A stretch of DNA of 64,000 bases, from assembly GCF_001931755.2 (NCBI RefSeq), contig NZ_CP015510.2:930001-994000 (forward strand), given 5' to 3'. The DNA is from Wolbachia endosymbiont of Folsomia candida (GTDB taxonomy: Bacteria > Pseudomonadota > Alphaproteobacteria > Rickettsiales > Anaplasmataceae). The notes below the pieces were generated by a model. The model did not search any database and was not told where the DNA came from. It was given only the letters and a program-made list of their open reading frames with translations. Positions 46,498-56,769 of the stretch are shown here, one piece after another. The translations under genes and the position numbers were made by a program. Position 1 is the stretch's first letter, and each line of letters begins with the position of its first letter.

Positions 46498-46920
46498 TTA
46501 TCTCTTTGGTCCATTATCCGGACGAGAAATATCAAGCTCATCTAGTTCCTCACTTAGAAGATCAAGTCCCTCTTTAGATATTTCTACTTTAGGTTTTTCC
46601 ACTTTAGGTTTTTCTACAAACTCAAAATCATCATCAACTTCACGTTTTGATTCGCCTTGATAATGGTTATCTATGAATTCCAACTTGTTTTCTCTATTAA
46701 AAACATCAGGATATTGCTGAATCATTGCAACACAAAGTTCAAGATCACCTTTTGTGAGGCCTTCCAGAAAAGATTCTCTTGCCTCCTTATATTCCACTGT
46801 TTGAGTAATTTTTATCCCATCAGTCAAACGATATACAATCATTAGCGCTTTATTGAATTCACCATTCTTTGTATGTTCAGAAAAGTCTTGCTTATCTTTT
46901 TTACTAATTTCTTTATTCAT
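46498..46920 (-). CDS. Small acidic hypothetical protein (140 aa)
   Basis: I do not recognise this protein. Residues 10-75 are helical, with two related halves (NGEFNKALMIVYRL and KGDLELCVAMIQQYPD) reminiscent of short helical repeats. A tandem VEKPKVEKPKVE unit follows near 102-113, then the acidic tail LLSEELDELDISRPDN. No signal peptide or membrane segment is visible. It is a single gene facing trhO, with the hairpin at 46432 between them. Confidence 0.55.
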   Translation of the reverse strand: MNKEISKKDKQDFSEHTKNGEFNKALMIVYRLTDGIKITQTVEYKEARESFLEGLTKGDLELCVAMIQQYPDVFNRENKLEFIDNHYQGESKREVDDDFEFVEKPKVEKPKVEISKEGLDLLSEELDELDISRPDNGPKR

Positions 46921-47020
46921 AATTTTACCTAACTATTTATTAACATTCACATATATTGACACATCAATTACATCAGTCAAGAAAATAATTAGCGTATTAA
47001 TGGAAGATATATAGAATTAT

Positions 47021-48817
47021 TCAATCGCTTAACTTCAAAGCTTGAATAAAGGCATTTTGTGGAATATTTACATTTCCTACAGAGTGCATTCTCTTTTTAC
47101 CCTTTTTCTGCTTTTCTAGTAGCTTCATCCTTCGTGTTACGTCCCCACCGTAGAGTTTAGCTGTTACATCTTTTCTATATGGATTGATTGTTTCTCTCGC
47201 AATAATTTTTCCACCAACTGCTGCTTGAATTGCAATTTTATATTGCTGGCGCGGTATTAAATCCTGTAAACGTGCACATATTTCACGACCTCTTTTTTCA
47301 GCTCTGCTTTTATGAACTATACAAGCCAGTGCATCAACAGGTTCTCCATTAATTAAAAAGCTTAACTTATCTATTTGGCTTTCTTGATAGCCTGAAATTT
47401 CCCAATCTAAACTCGCATATCCCTTGGAAATTGATTTTAAACGGTCATAAAAGTCAAAGACGACCTCAGATAATGGTAGCTTATACTTTAATAATGCTGT
47501 TGTTGTATTACCAACGTATGACAAATCCTCCTGCCCTCCCCTTCTCTCTTCACATAAAGATATGATCTCACCTAAATATTGATCAGGAACCATAATTGTT
47601 GCAGTAATCCATGGCTCTTCCACCATTTCAATTTTAGTTGGATCTGGCATATCACTTGGGTTATGAATGCTAAGAACTTCGCTACTTCGTACTGCCACTC
47701 TGTATATAACACTCGGTGCAGTTGCCGTTAGATCCAAGTCAAATTCTCTCTCGAGTCTTTCTTGAATAACCTCTAAATGTAGCATTCCTAAAAAACCACA
47801 GCGAAATCCATATCCAAGCGCATTTGAAGTTTCAGCTTCAAAAGTGAAACTTGCATCATTCAAATGTAATTTTTCCAGTGCTTCTCTTAAATATTTAAAA
47901 TCATCAGTTTTATTAGGAAAAATACTACAAAATACTACAGGGTGAACTTCTTTAAACCCTGGTAGTGCTGCGCTGCAAGGCCTTTTTTCTTCAGTAATAG
48001 TGTCACCAACTTTGCAGTCTGCTACTTCCTTCATTGAAGCTGTGATAAATCCAACTTCACCTGCTGAAAGTTCACCAGTCATTACTTTTTTAGGAGTAAA
48101 GATACCTATATTATCCACCTGATATGTAGCATTACTCGACATCATAACAATCTTCATGCCTTTTTTTAGCACTCCATTTTTAATTCGCACTAAAATTACC
48201 ACTCCAAGGTAAGTATCATACCAACTATCAACTAAAATTGCTTGCAGTGGCGCATTTGGATCACCTTTTGGAGCTGGAAGTTTTGCTACTATCGCTTCAA
48301 GCACATCCTTTATCCCAAACCCAGTTTTGGCTGATATTAAAACTGCCTCACTTGCATCAATAGCGATTACCTCTTCGATCTGAATTTTTACCTTTTCTGG
48401 ATCTGCAGCAGGCAAATCGACTTTATTAAGTACAACTATTATTTCATGATTATTGTCAATTGCCTTATATACATTTGCAAGAGTCTGCGCCTCAACTCCC
48501 TGACTACTATCTACCACTAAAAGTGAACCTTCACATGCAGCCAAACTTCGGCTTACTTCATATGAAAAATCAACATGTCCCGGAGTATCCATAAGATTTA
48601 AGCAATATTTATTACCATCGCTGGCTGTATAGCTCAGCCTAACAGTTTGTGCTTTAATCGTAATACCACGTTCACGCTCTATATCCATTGAATCAAGTAT
48701 CTGATTTGTCATTTCTCTTGCCTCAAGACCGTTACATTCTTCTATCAAACGATCAGCAAGCGTTGACTTACCGTGATCTATATGCGCTATTATTGCAAAA
48801 TTCCTTATATTTTTCAT
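47021..48817 (-). CDS. lepA: Elongation factor 4 (LepA)
   Basis: A translational GTPase that acts on stalled or initiating ribosomes. The 598 residues are normal for the family. G1 is [14 protein letters not shown] (11-24), then [10 protein letters not shown]3 [11 protein letters not shown] (about 77) and G4 [11 protein letters not shown] (about 131). The C-terminal LepA-specific domain carries [23 protein letters not shown] near 560. The gene stands alone, divergent from surE. Confidence 0.96.
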   Translation of the reverse strand: MKNIRNFAIIAHIDHGKSTLADRLIEECNGLEAREMTNQILDSMDIERERGITIKAQTVRLSYTASDGNKYCLNLMDTPGHVDFSYEVSRSLAACEGSLLVVDSSQGVEAQTLANVYKAIDNNHEIIVVLNKVDLPAADPEKVKIQIEEVIAIDASEAVLISAKTGFGIKDVLEAIVAKLPAPKGDPNAPLQAILVDSWYDTYLGVVILVRIKNGVLKKGMKIVMMSSNATYQVDNIGIFTPKKVMTGELSAGEVGFITASMKEVADCKVGDTITEEKRPCSAALPGFKEVHPVVFCSIFPNKTDDFKYLREALEKLHLNDASFTFEAETSNALGYGFRCGFLGMLHLEVIQERLEREFDLDLTATAPSVIYRVAVRSSEVLSIHNPSDMPDPTKIEMVEEPWITATIMVPDQYLGEIISLCEERRGGQEDLSYVGNTTTALLKYKLPLSEVVFDFYDRLKSISKGYASLDWEISGYQESQIDKLSFLINGEPVDALACIVHKSRAEKRGREICARLQDLIPRQQYKIAIQAAVGGKIIARETINPYRKDVTAKLYGGDVTRRMKLLEKQKKGKKRMHSVGNVNIPQNAFIQALKLSD

Positions 48818-49024
48818 TGATGCTAGTTTTATTTTATTTAAGTAAAATCATTTTACATTTTAAGTGTAATAAGAGCAATTGTTTATATAATTCGCAATGA
48901 ATTACTTGAATGAAAAGCAAGATCAACAACGAAATTACCATCAGAAATCAAATTTTGAAATAGGTCTGCTGTTATTTTCAATTAGATGTGGTACGATAAT
49001 AAGCTAAATAATGGAATTCTTTAT

Positions 49025-49777
49025 ATGATAGTGTTAATAACAAACGACGACGGCTTTAAAAGTGAAGGGATAAAGCTACTGCAAGAGATTGCATCAAATT
49101 TTGCAAACGAAATATGGGTAGTAGCACCAGATACCGATAGAAGCGGAGCAGCAAGATCTCTTGATTATCCAGTGAAGCAGTCTATTCTGATAAACCAACA
49201 TAGTGAAAGAGAGTTTAGCGTTTCTGGCACTCCTGCAGATTGTGTCATTATTGCACTAAACAAGATTATGAATAAAAAGCCAGACTTAATATTATCTGGA
49301 GTAAATATCGGATCAAACGTTGGAGATGATGTTTGCTATTCAGGCACTATTGGTGCTGCAATGGAAGGCGCTGCTAGATCTATATCCTCTATTGCGCTAA
49401 GCCAAGTGTATCATAATGAGATAAACTGGCACAATACAAAGGCTTTTGCACAAAAAGTTATTGCCAAATTAGTCGAGGTTAGCTGGGATAAAAATATCGT
49501 AATGAGTGTAAATTTCCCTGCTACAGAAAAAGTAAAAGGAGTAGAGTTTGTTGAACAAGGTGAATATAATATTGATGGTGATTTAACTTTCACTGAAAAT
49601 TCTAATGGATCTTTTAATTTAAATTGGTCTCGAGAACACTCTGGAAGTGGGAGCGTTGGTAAAATCAAAGAAGGATTTATTACTATCACTCCAGTAAAAT
49701 TAGATTTCACAGATTATGATACACTGAATACTATGAAAAATTCATATGCTGACAAATTTTTCTCTATAACAGATTAA
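49025..49777 (+). CDS. surE: 5'/3'-nucleotidase SurE
   Basis: A metal-dependent nucleotidase of stationary-phase survival and nucleotide salvage. It starts at the ATG at 49025 (MIVLITNDDGFKSEGI), giving 250 residues. The longer frame from 48986 adds 13 residues before a motif that normally begins the protein. The metal site is NDD (residues 7-9), with SGTPADCVIIALN (about 76) and SGVNIGSNVGDDVCYSGTIGAAMEG (about 97), the family signature. Length and order match SurE. Confidence 0.95.
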   Translation: MIVLITNDDGFKSEGIKLLQEIASNFANEIWVVAPDTDRSGAARSLDYPVKQSILINQHSEREFSVSGTPADCVIIALNKIMNKKPDLILSGVNIGSNVGDDVCYSGTIGAAMEGAARSISSIALSQVYHNEINWHNTKAFAQKVIAKLVEVSWDKNIVMSVNFPATEKVKGVEFVEQGEYNIDGDLTFTENSNGSFNLNWSREHSGSGSVGKIKEGFITITPVKLDFTDYDTLNTMKNSYADKFFSITD

Positions 49778-49903
49778 ATTTTATGCCTCTTTTGAAACTA
49801 TTTTACACAAAATAAAACCAAGGTAGCATAATTTCAAAAGAAGTTTATTAGTATGGTGACCATTTATAGACAAATATTCCAATTAATAGTAGCATATTAA
49901 ATT

Positions 49904-51184
49904 ATGACAAATCGAAAGATTATGACTGACATGCAAAAAGCAATATTATCGAGTATAATTTGCAACATGATAGTATGGTACGAATTCACTCTATTTGGAG
50001 TTTTGATACATATAATAAGTAACATTTTTTTTCCATCAGAAAGTGATTACTTAAGTACAATCAAATTTCTCGGTACCTTTGCAGTTGGATTTGGATTCAG
50101 ACCACTTGGTGCATTTATTTTTGGCTACATTGGAGATAAGTACGGCAGAAGGAAAGTTTTGCTTACTTCTGTAATATTAGTTTCAATATCATCAACAATA
50201 ATCGGAATTATACCAGGCTATAAAGAAATCGGCATCCTTGCTCCTATATTACTCTTGTTATGCAGAATCACACAAGGGATGGCAATGGGTGGAGAAACAA
50301 GTATCAATACAGCTTTTTTAATCGAACATTCAAGTGATAAAAAAAACCTTGGGTTTTTAGGTAGTATGAAAGCCTTTAGTGGAGCGCTTGGTTCAATTTT
50401 ATGTTTTATAATGCTTGGTATTTGTAAAGAATTTACAGGCGAAAATTACGAGATTTGGGGCTGGAGGCTGCCTTTCTATTTTTGCTTTATTATGGGCATA
50501 ATAGGTTTTTTTACAAGATACATAATGGAAGAAAGTTTAGCATATAAAATACATAATCAAAATAAAAGCTTATCCAGCTCACCATTCTTAGAGTTGATCA
50601 AAAGCTATAAAAGACCGTTTATGATAGCAATTGGACTTGGTATTGCCCAAAATGCAATTGTTTATTCAATGATTATGTTTTACAACATATCTGTAACAGA
50701 ACTTACCTTGTTGGGTGTTGATATTAAAAATACAGTAAGGATTGCAAGTGAAATTATATTTGGAACCTCTGCAGTGCTGTTTGCAATGCTTTCTGATAAA
50801 GTTGGAAGAAAAAACGTGATGGTTCCTATATTAATAGTTTTATCTTGCGTTAGCTTACCTGTGCTTTCACTATTATCTCATGATAACCACTACATTATAA
50901 CGCCAACGTATTTGTTGATAAGCATACCAATAGCTGCATCTTTTGGTATATATAGTTCTCTTGTTTGCGAACTATTCCCAACAAAAGTTAGGTGCACTGG
51001 TCTTAGTCTTGCACATAACATATCCGCAGGGATTTTTGGTGGTCTCTCTCCGTCCATATGCATGTTCCTAATAGAAAAAACTGAGACAAAATTTGCAGCA
51101 GGTATTTATCTTACCATATGTGGACTGGTTAGTTTAATATCTATACTACAAGTTAAAACAGAAGATAAAAAAGTTGATTGGTAA
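49904..51184 (+). CDS. MFS transporter, metabolite:H+ symporter (ProP-like), first copy
   Basis: A 426-residue permease with about 12 membrane segments. The MFS A-motif loop is GYIGDKYGRRKVLL (about 79-92), and LLCRITQGMAMGGETSINTA (about 125) is the MHS-family signature. The second half repeats the loop as MLSDKVGRKNVM (about 293). Members carry proline/betaine, citrate or related acids; the substrate cannot be read here. It is a paralogue of the gene at 55053; both share the ILSSxICN...W(Y) N-terminus. In an auxotrophic endosymbiont such permeases probably import host metabolites. Confidence 0.88.
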   Translation: MTNRKIMTDMQKAILSSIICNMIVWYEFTLFGVLIHIISNIFFPSESDYLSTIKFLGTFAVGFGFRPLGAFIFGYIGDKYGRRKVLLTSVILVSISSTIIGIIPGYKEIGILAPILLLLCRITQGMAMGGETSINTAFLIEHSSDKKNLGFLGSMKAFSGALGSILCFIMLGICKEFTGENYEIWGWRLPFYFCFIMGIIGFFTRYIMEESLAYKIHNQNKSLSSSPFLELIKSYKRPFMIAIGLGIAQNAIVYSMIMFYNISVTELTLLGVDIKNTVRIASEIIFGTSAVLFAMLSDKVGRKNVMVPILIVLSCVSLPVLSLLSHDNHYIITPTYLLISIPIAASFGIYSSLVCELFPTKVRCTGLSLAHNISAGIFGGLSPSICMFLIEKTETKFAAGIYLTICGLVSLISILQVKTEDKKVDW

Positions 51185-51243
51185 AACTTTTTTAAACTTT
51201 TGAAGCATGCCTGTAATGTATCTTATTTGTTTAGTCAGTAATA

Positions 51244-52083
51244 ATGAAAACTATTAGTGCTTTAATCCAAGATGGATCAAAACTATTATCATCGTGCGGA
51301 ATTGATTCGCCATATATGGACTCTGAAATCATTATGCAGCACGTACTTGGTGTGGAAAGGTCATTCATAATTATAAACCACGCTAATCATGTTCCAATAG
51401 ACAAGGAATCTCTATTTTGGAAATTAATAAAAAAAAGAACTGAAAAATATCCAATATCACAAATAATAGGCAATCGTGAATTTTGGAGTGGTAACTTTAT
51501 AGTGAATCAGCATGTTTTAGATCCAAGGCCAGATAGTGAAACACTAATATCAACAGTACTAAAATATTACCAAAACAAAGAGCAGAAGCTAAAAATTGCT
51601 GATTTTGGTACAGGTACAGGTTGTTTGTTGATATCCGTGCTGAATGAGTATAAATATGCTGTTGGTGTTGGTTTTGAAAAGAGTCTTGAAGCATATAAAG
51701 TTGCATGCCAGAATATCAAAAAACATGATTTACTTAGCAGAGCTAAAATACTTCCAAACTCGTGGACAGAATGCATAGGTTTATTTGATCTTATAATTAG
51801 CAATCCTCCATATATCAAAACAAGTAAATTGAAAGACTTGCAAGCTGAAGTCCAAAAAGAACCGAGACTTGCTCTTGATGGTGGCGTTGATGGTTTAAGT
51901 TGTTATTTAAGTATCTTCCCAATATTGAAAAAGTGCCTTAAAAAAAATGGATTTGCGGTACTGGAAATAGGTGAAGATCAAAATGACATTGATAAAATAA
52001 TACCCTCATTCGAATTAGCTTTTCAGGAATACATATATGATTTGGCAGGAATGAAGAGGTGTATTGTTCTTAAGAAGACATAG
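51244..52083 (+). CDS. prmC: Release factor glutamine methyltransferase PrmC
   Basis: It methylates the Gln of the GGQ motif in peptide release factors. The 279 residues have an N-terminal helical domain, then SAM-binding IADFGTGTGCLLISVLNEY (about 119), and the catalytic NPPYIK (about 184) preceded by DLIIS. LALDGGVDGLSCYLSIF (about 210) is typical of the family. It follows the MFS gene by 59 bp on the same strand, with no obvious functional link. Confidence 0.93.
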   Translation: MKTISALIQDGSKLLSSCGIDSPYMDSEIIMQHVLGVERSFIIINHANHVPIDKESLFWKLIKKRTEKYPISQIIGNREFWSGNFIVNQHVLDPRPDSETLISTVLKYYQNKEQKLKIADFGTGTGCLLISVLNEYKYAVGVGFEKSLEAYKVACQNIKKHDLLSRAKILPNSWTECIGLFDLIISNPPYIKTSKLKDLQAEVQKEPRLALDGGVDGLSCYLSIFPILKKCLKKNGFAVLEIGEDQNDIDKIIPSFELAFQEYIYDLAGMKRCIVLKKT

Positions 52084-52129
52084 CTGACAAATCAATTAAT
52101 AAGTAAATAGTTTTTGGGTTTTGGATTTC

Positions 52130-52984
52130 TTACCAGGCTTTATCGGCAACTTGCTTTGTTGTAGGGCTTATGATATTGATTGCATTAGCCAAAACATGCT
52201 TTTTATCTAAGTGGAATTGTCTTGCAGATGCAAAAAGCTGATCTATTTTTTCCCATTGGCTAAGCAAAGTTTCAGTATTATTTGGATCTTTCTTTATACC
52301 TTTTAAAATAAAACTCTGAACTATATGAGATGCCAATTCCAGCTCAATTTCGCTATTAATTAATTTGTTAATTGCACTCGGGTCGTTTAAATTGTGAAAG
52401 AATGTGTAAAAGCTTTTATATACTTCATAAGTGTTCTTATTCATTGCGCTTATTATCCTCCCTGGCATTCCAGGAAACAGAGTAGCGATCTCATTAAATA
52501 TTTCATCGTCAAACTCACACTGTAAAGAAACAATTTGTTTTGTTTCATCATAAGTGAGCGGCAATAAATTTAGCTGAAAGCACCTGCAACGAATAGTGGT
52601 TTGTATATCGCATGGATTATGGCTAATTATAAATATTTTAGAATTTTTCGGCGGCTCTTCTAATATTTTTAATATAGCGTTCTTAGCGTTATTGGTCATC
52701 GCTTCCAAGCTATCTATTATAGCTATCTTGTATTCTGACTGGATAGGGCTTAAGTGCAGAAAATTTTTCATTTCTCTGACTTTTTCTATTCCGATTGTAT
52801 CGCCTTGAGCAATGTGTAAATCCAATGCTGCCGAACCACAGTCTTTTACAAGTAACCAATTAGAAAAAGATTTTGCAAGCGTTGCTTTTCCTATACCTTT
52901 TTTGCCACAGATTAGCCAAGATTGAACAGATAAGTTGCTCATTAATTTCTTTCTAGCTTGATTATGACCTATCACTTTTTTCAT
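52130..52984 (-). CDS. DNA polymerase III delta-prime-like subunit
   Basis: A clamp-loader subunit. The 284 residues show the AAA+ fold with Walker A-like SWLICGKKGIGKATLAKSF (about 23-41), YKIAIIDSLEAMTNNAKNAILKILEEPP (about 85) and the sensor 1 region IFIISHNPCDIQTTIRCRCFQ (about 117). The DExx box is replaced by DSLE, as expected of delta-prime. Its first 23 bp overlap the end of tsaC, so the two genes are co-transcribed. Confidence 0.88.
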   Translation of the reverse strand: MKKVIGHNQARKKLMSNLSVQSWLICGKKGIGKATLAKSFSNWLLVKDCGSAALDLHIAQGDTIGIEKVREMKNFLHLSPIQSEYKIAIIDSLEAMTNNAKNAILKILEEPPKNSKIFIISHNPCDIQTTIRCRCFQLNLLPLTYDETKQIVSLQCEFDDEIFNEIATLFPGMPGRIISAMNKNTYEVYKSFYTFFHNLNDPSAINKLINSEIELELASHIVQSFILKGIKKDPNNTETLLSQWEKIDQLFASARQFHLDKKHVLANAINIISPTTKQVADKAW

Positions 52985-53588
52985 ATTTCTTTCTATAGCT
53001 TAAAAGTGATTCATCTACTGCTTGCAGCGAAATTGCACCTTCCCTTAAAATTTTAATTTTGTCTCCAGTTAAATCAACAATAGTTGATTCTATACCTGAA
53101 ACTAATTCATCACTTTCAATTACTGCAGATAAATGCTGCTTAATAGATTGAGGTATATCACCTGCCTTGCATATACTCTTTTTTCCTGAAATATTTATGC
53201 TTGTTGCAACTATTGGAATTTTTAGTTCATTTAATATTGAAATTGCAATTGGATGATTAGGAATTCTGATACCTACACTGCCTTTAAAGAATTCGCTTGG
53301 TAACGCGTTATTACTTTTAAGCGGTAGAATATATGTAACTGGTCCAGGAGAAAAGTGCTTTATTAAATCAACGTATTCTGCGTTTACCTTTGCTATTTTT
53401 ACCAAATCGTGAATACTGCGCACAAATATAGAGAGTGGTTTATTGTAAGAGCGCTTTTTTATCTCATATATTTTTTTTATTGCCTCAGAGCTCAGAGCAT
53501 TGCATGCCAAAGCATACACTGTTTCTGTTGGAAAACACACCAACAAATTGTTCTGTATTGCAGTCTTTGCAAAGCTTTCTGCTGTCAT
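52962..53588 (-). CDS. tsaC: Threonylcarbamoyl-AMP synthase (TsaC/Sua5, YrdC domain)
   Basis: It makes threonylcarbamoyl-AMP for t6A37 of ANN-decoding tRNAs. The 208 residues are the YrdC domain: VCFPTETVYALACNALSSEAI (about 16), the KxR-type motif EIKKRSYNKPLSIFV (about 42), PGPVTYILPLKSN (about 84) and the SINISG motif (about 132). The Sua5 C-terminal domain is absent, so TsaC is the better name. It overlaps the delta-prime gene by 23 bp. Confidence 0.92.
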   Translation of the reverse strand: MTAESFAKTAIQNNLLVCFPTETVYALACNALSSEAIKKIYEIKKRSYNKPLSIFVRSIHDLVKIAKVNAEYVDLIKHFSPGPVTYILPLKSNNALPSEFFKGSVGIRIPNHPIAISILNELKIPIVATSINISGKKSICKAGDIPQSIKQHLSAVIESDELVSGIESTIVDLTGDKIKILREGAISLQAVDESLLSYRKKYEKSDRS

Positions 53589-53701
53589 CTTTAGTAAATA
53601 TTACTTGATCCATTATCATCATAAAAATCTAATAACACAAGATCATTAAGAGTTTCACGTTTTTTATAAACACTTAAAATACCACCAGAGCTTATCTGCA
53701 G

Positions 53702-54907
53702 CTAAGCTAATAATGGACCACCAGATATATTGCTTATTACATTAATCTGACCTACCACTCTATTTGTTGGATTAAAATAATTTTCTATAAATTCCTTATA
53801 TATAGCTGTTAATTTGTGTATATCATTTACTCTTGCACATTCATTTGCCTGATGTGCGGTTTTATTGATCATACCAAATTCAATCACTGGACAAAAGTCT
53901 TTTATAAATGCAGCGTCTGATGTGCCACCACTTGTGCTTAGCATAGCATCAACATTGGTAATTTTGTTTATCGCATCAAGCAGAATATCAGTATTTCTAT
54001 CTGGAGTAGACAGAAAAACGTCTCTGCTGTTATGCATAAAAAGCTTGTAATCATTAGTGACACTGGAGCAAATTCCATCAATAAGCTTATACAAACCATC
54101 TGGCGTTTGTTCATTATTATATCGAACATTAAAACGTGCAGTAATTGCTCCAGGTATTACATTGCCAGTATTGTTTCCAACATCTATAGTAGTAATTTCG
54201 CAATTTGAAGGCTGAAAATATTTATTACCATTATCAAAGGTAGTATTTTTTACTTTACTTAATATAGATATAATTTTATATATCGGATTATCAGCTAAAT
54301 CTGGATAAGCAACATGTCCCTGTTTTCCGTAACACATGAGTTCAAATGTTGCAGATCCCCTTCTGCCTACTTTTATAGTATCACCTAGTTTGTCACTGCT
54401 GGTTGGTTCAGCAACAATACAGTAATCTATCTTTTTTTGTTTGCTTTGCATCCATTCTAAAACTGCTTTTGTTCCATATTCTTCTGTACTTTCTTCTGCG
54501 CTGGTAATCAATGCACTTATTGAGCCACTAAATTGAAACTTTTCTGAAATTAAGTTTACCATGGCAGCAATAAACGCAGCTACTCCGCTTTTCATATCAG
54601 CTGCCCCTCTTCCATATAACATTCCATTTCTGACTTCTGGCTTAAATGGATCTGATATCCAATCCTTTAGTTCACCTGGCGGCACAACGTCAACATGCCC
54701 AGCAAAACATAAATTTGGCGCTCCATTTATACGTTTTGCATAGAGATTTTTAACTTTAGCTTTTCCATCACCAAATTCTAAAATCTTACAATCAAAACCA
54801 CTGTTCTTTAGGATTGTTGCTATATACTCTATTGCCCCGCCATCCCCTGGTGTTATGCTCTCAAAGGAGATCAATTTCTTAGTTAGCTCTACAGGATCAA
54901 TTTTCAT
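53702..54907 (-). CDS. dapE: Succinyl-diaminopimelate desuccinylase
   Basis: It cleaves N-succinyl-LL-DAP to LL-DAP in the lysine/DAP pathway, which Wolbachia keeps for lipid II synthesis. The 401 residues show the metal and catalytic motifs of the M20 family: CFAGHVDVVPPG (about 68), GRGAADMKSGVAAF (about 95), TSAEESTEEYGT with the Glu pair (about 131), AEPTSSD (about 161), and late GGTSDAAF and HQANE. The length is slightly above the usual 375. A short direct repeat (TACTGCTATATTGTAAACATTT-like, two units) lies just upstream at about 54928-54968. Confidence 0.93.
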   Translation of the reverse strand: MKIDPVELTKKLISFESITPGDGGAIEYIATILKNSGFDCKILEFGDGKAKVKNLYAKRINGAPNLCFAGHVDVVPPGELKDWISDPFKPEVRNGMLYGRGAADMKSGVAAFIAAMVNLISEKFQFSGSISALITSAEESTEEYGTKAVLEWMQSKQKKIDYCIVAEPTSSDKLGDTIKVGRRGSATFELMCYGKQGHVAYPDLADNPIYKIISILSKVKNTTFDNGNKYFQPSNCEITTIDVGNNTGNVIPGAITARFNVRYNNEQTPDGLYKLIDGICSSVTNDYKLFMHNSRDVFLSTPDRNTDILLDAINKITNVDAMLSTSGGTSDAAFIKDFCPVIEFGMINKTAHQANECARVNDIHKLTAIYKEFIENYFNPTNRVVGQINVISNISGGPLLA

Positions 54908-55052
54908 GTCAATTTTGAAACACTGGTACTGCTATATTGTAAACATTTACTGCTATATTGTAAACATTTTATGAATTATTTAAAACAAACATCGCACATT
55001 TTACATAATTGTCCCTTGAGTATGCCTCTTGTATAAATTTTGCTCACATGGC

Positions 55053-56348
55053 CTATTGATATTCTTCTGTTTTTTTAATCCCTAATCCAGAATTGGGGTT
55101 TTTAGAATGGCTTGAAGAATACTCTTCTTTTTGTTTAATCTGCAATATAGCAATTAGCCCAATTGATGCGCAGAAGATCATATAGAAACTAGCTGAAGTT
55201 TCTTGCCCTGTAATTTTGATAATTGTTGTGCATATAAACGGAGCAAGACCACCAAAAAATCCAGCAGCTATATTTCTTGATAAACCAAAACCACTATAGC
55301 GCACCTTTGTTGGAAATAATTCACACATCAACGCACTAACAGGACCAAGCGATGCAGCTATTGGAATTATAAAAAGAACGTGTGCTATGATAGTTGGCAA
55401 ATAATTTCCACTACATAACATTGAAAAAACTGGGTAGCTCACTATTATGAAAGATATAAACGCAAATTTCATAACTTTTTCTCTTCCGATTCTATCAGAA
55501 AGTATTGCAAACAATATTGTCAATACTCCGAGCGTGATTTGACTAAGTATTTCCACTATGTGGTTAAAATGACCACTTATTACTGACATTTTCTCCGTAA
55601 GCACATTGAAAAATACTAGGTATATATAAAGAGATGAATTTTCAACTATATCCACTCCGACTGATATCAGAAAAGGTTTTTTATAGTTGCTCAGCAGCTC
55701 TTTTAGTGGCAGTGTGGATGTTTTTTTTTGTTTCTTATACTCCGGGCTTTCATCAAGTATATATCTCATATATATACTGACTAATCCCATTGCTAAACTA
55801 AAGATAAAAGGTAGTCTCCATCCCCAAGATTCAAAATCAGATACTTTCTTACATATTAATACCACTATAAGACTCAATATTGACCCTAAAATTGCGCTTA
55901 AAACCTCGATGCTTCCAAAAAATCCTTTTTTATTTTTTGGAGCGTGTTCTATTAAAAATGGCGCATTTCCTGCTTCTCCACCAAGAGATATACCCTGCAG
56001 CAACCTTAAACAAACTACCAGTATTGATGCGAGTATTCCAATACTTTCATAACCTGGTACAAAAGCAATTAAGACGGTTGATAGAGTCATCAATATGATT
56101 GAGATCAATAAAGCAACTCTCCTTCCATGCTTATCACCAATGTGACCAAATATAGCAGCTCCAATTGGCCTCATTAGAAAACCTACTGCAAACACTCCAA
56201 AAGCCTTTAATACACTAGTTAATTGATCATCCGATGGAAAAAATATACTGCCAATTATATTGATTAAGTGACCAAAAAGCATGTGGTCATACCACAATAA
56301 AGTGTTACAGATCAAACTTGATAGTATTACTTTGGTTACTTGCTTCAT
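55053..56348 (-). CDS. MFS transporter, metabolite:H+ symporter (ProP-like), second copy
   Basis: A 431-residue permease with about 12 membrane segments. FGHIGDKHGRRVALL (about 71) is the A-motif loop and CLRLLQGISLGGEAGNAPF (about 116) the MHS signature; AILSDRIGREKVM (about 288) is the second-half loop. It is a diverged paralogue of the gene at 49904 and faces the opposite way. The C-terminal 25 residues are hydrophilic (KQKEEYSSSHSKNPN). The substrate is unknown; amino acids, betaine or dicarboxylates are all possible. Confidence 0.88.
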   Translation of the reverse strand: MKQVTKVILSSLICNTLLWYDHMLFGHLINIIGSIFFPSDDQLTSVLKAFGVFAVGFLMRPIGAAIFGHIGDKHGRRVALLISIILMTLSTVLIAFVPGYESIGILASILVVCLRLLQGISLGGEAGNAPFLIEHAPKNKKGFFGSIEVLSAILGSILSLIVVLICKKVSDFESWGWRLPFIFSLAMGLVSIYMRYILDESPEYKKQKKTSTLPLKELLSNYKKPFLISVGVDIVENSSLYIYLVFFNVLTEKMSVISGHFNHIVEILSQITLGVLTILFAILSDRIGREKVMKFAFISFIIVSYPVFSMLCSGNYLPTIIAHVLFIIPIAASLGPVSALMCELFPTKVRYSGFGLSRNIAAGFFGGLAPFICTTIIKITGQETSASFYMIFCASIGLIAILQIKQKEEYSSSHSKNPNSGLGIKKTEEYQ

Positions 56349-56550
56349 TGCTTCATAATTTCCCTATAACATATTTGACATTATATACAAAAAAAATGTG
56401 AACATTACATAAATGTAATATTAACAATACTAAACCTTAATTTTTATATTATTGACTATATTTAGTATTTTTGTATTATTACCCTTATATTCCAGTAAGA
56501 TACCATGTTTTGGTAAGAAAATCTACATACACAAATAAAAAGGTGATTTG

Positions 56551-56583
56551 GTTGTCATCCCAGTGCGTGACACTGGGATCTAT
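56551..56583. repeat. Intergenic palindromic element
   Basis: GTTGTCATCCCAGTG and CACTGGGATCTAT flank CGTGA. Confidence 0.85.
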
Positions 56584-56656
56584 CTTATGGACATTACTTT
56601 TAACATACACTCCCAAAGCCAGGTATCCATTGCATAATTTGCAAATATTTTTACGT

Positions 56657-56688
56657 CTGGATCCCAGTGTCACACACTGGGATGACAT
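56657..56688. repeat. Intergenic palindromic element
   Basis: CTGGATCCCAGTG and CACTGGGATGACA flank TCACA; a clean copy. Confidence 0.85.
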
Positions 56689-56723
56689 GGGAGAAACGCA
56701 CTTGGATAACAAATGTGAATACT

Positions 56724-56755
56724 GGATCCAAGTGTCCACTACTCAGATGACACCT
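56724..56755. repeat. Degenerate palindromic element next to rsmH
   Basis: CTGGATCCAAGTGTCCACTA followed by CTCAGATGACACC. A further arm-like TTGGATGACACA at 56766-56777 contains the rsmH start codon. Confidence 0.65.
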
Positions 56756-56769
56756 TTTGGGCTACTTGG

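Larger units (their letters stand above)
56349..56769. other. Intergenic stretch filled by three palindromic elements
   Basis: After about 200 AT-rich bases upstream of the MFS gene, the stretch from 56551 to 56769 holds three WPE copies. Open frames of 84-100 codons on both strands here are made of these repeats and are not genes. No clear promoter for rsmH stands out. Confidence 0.7.
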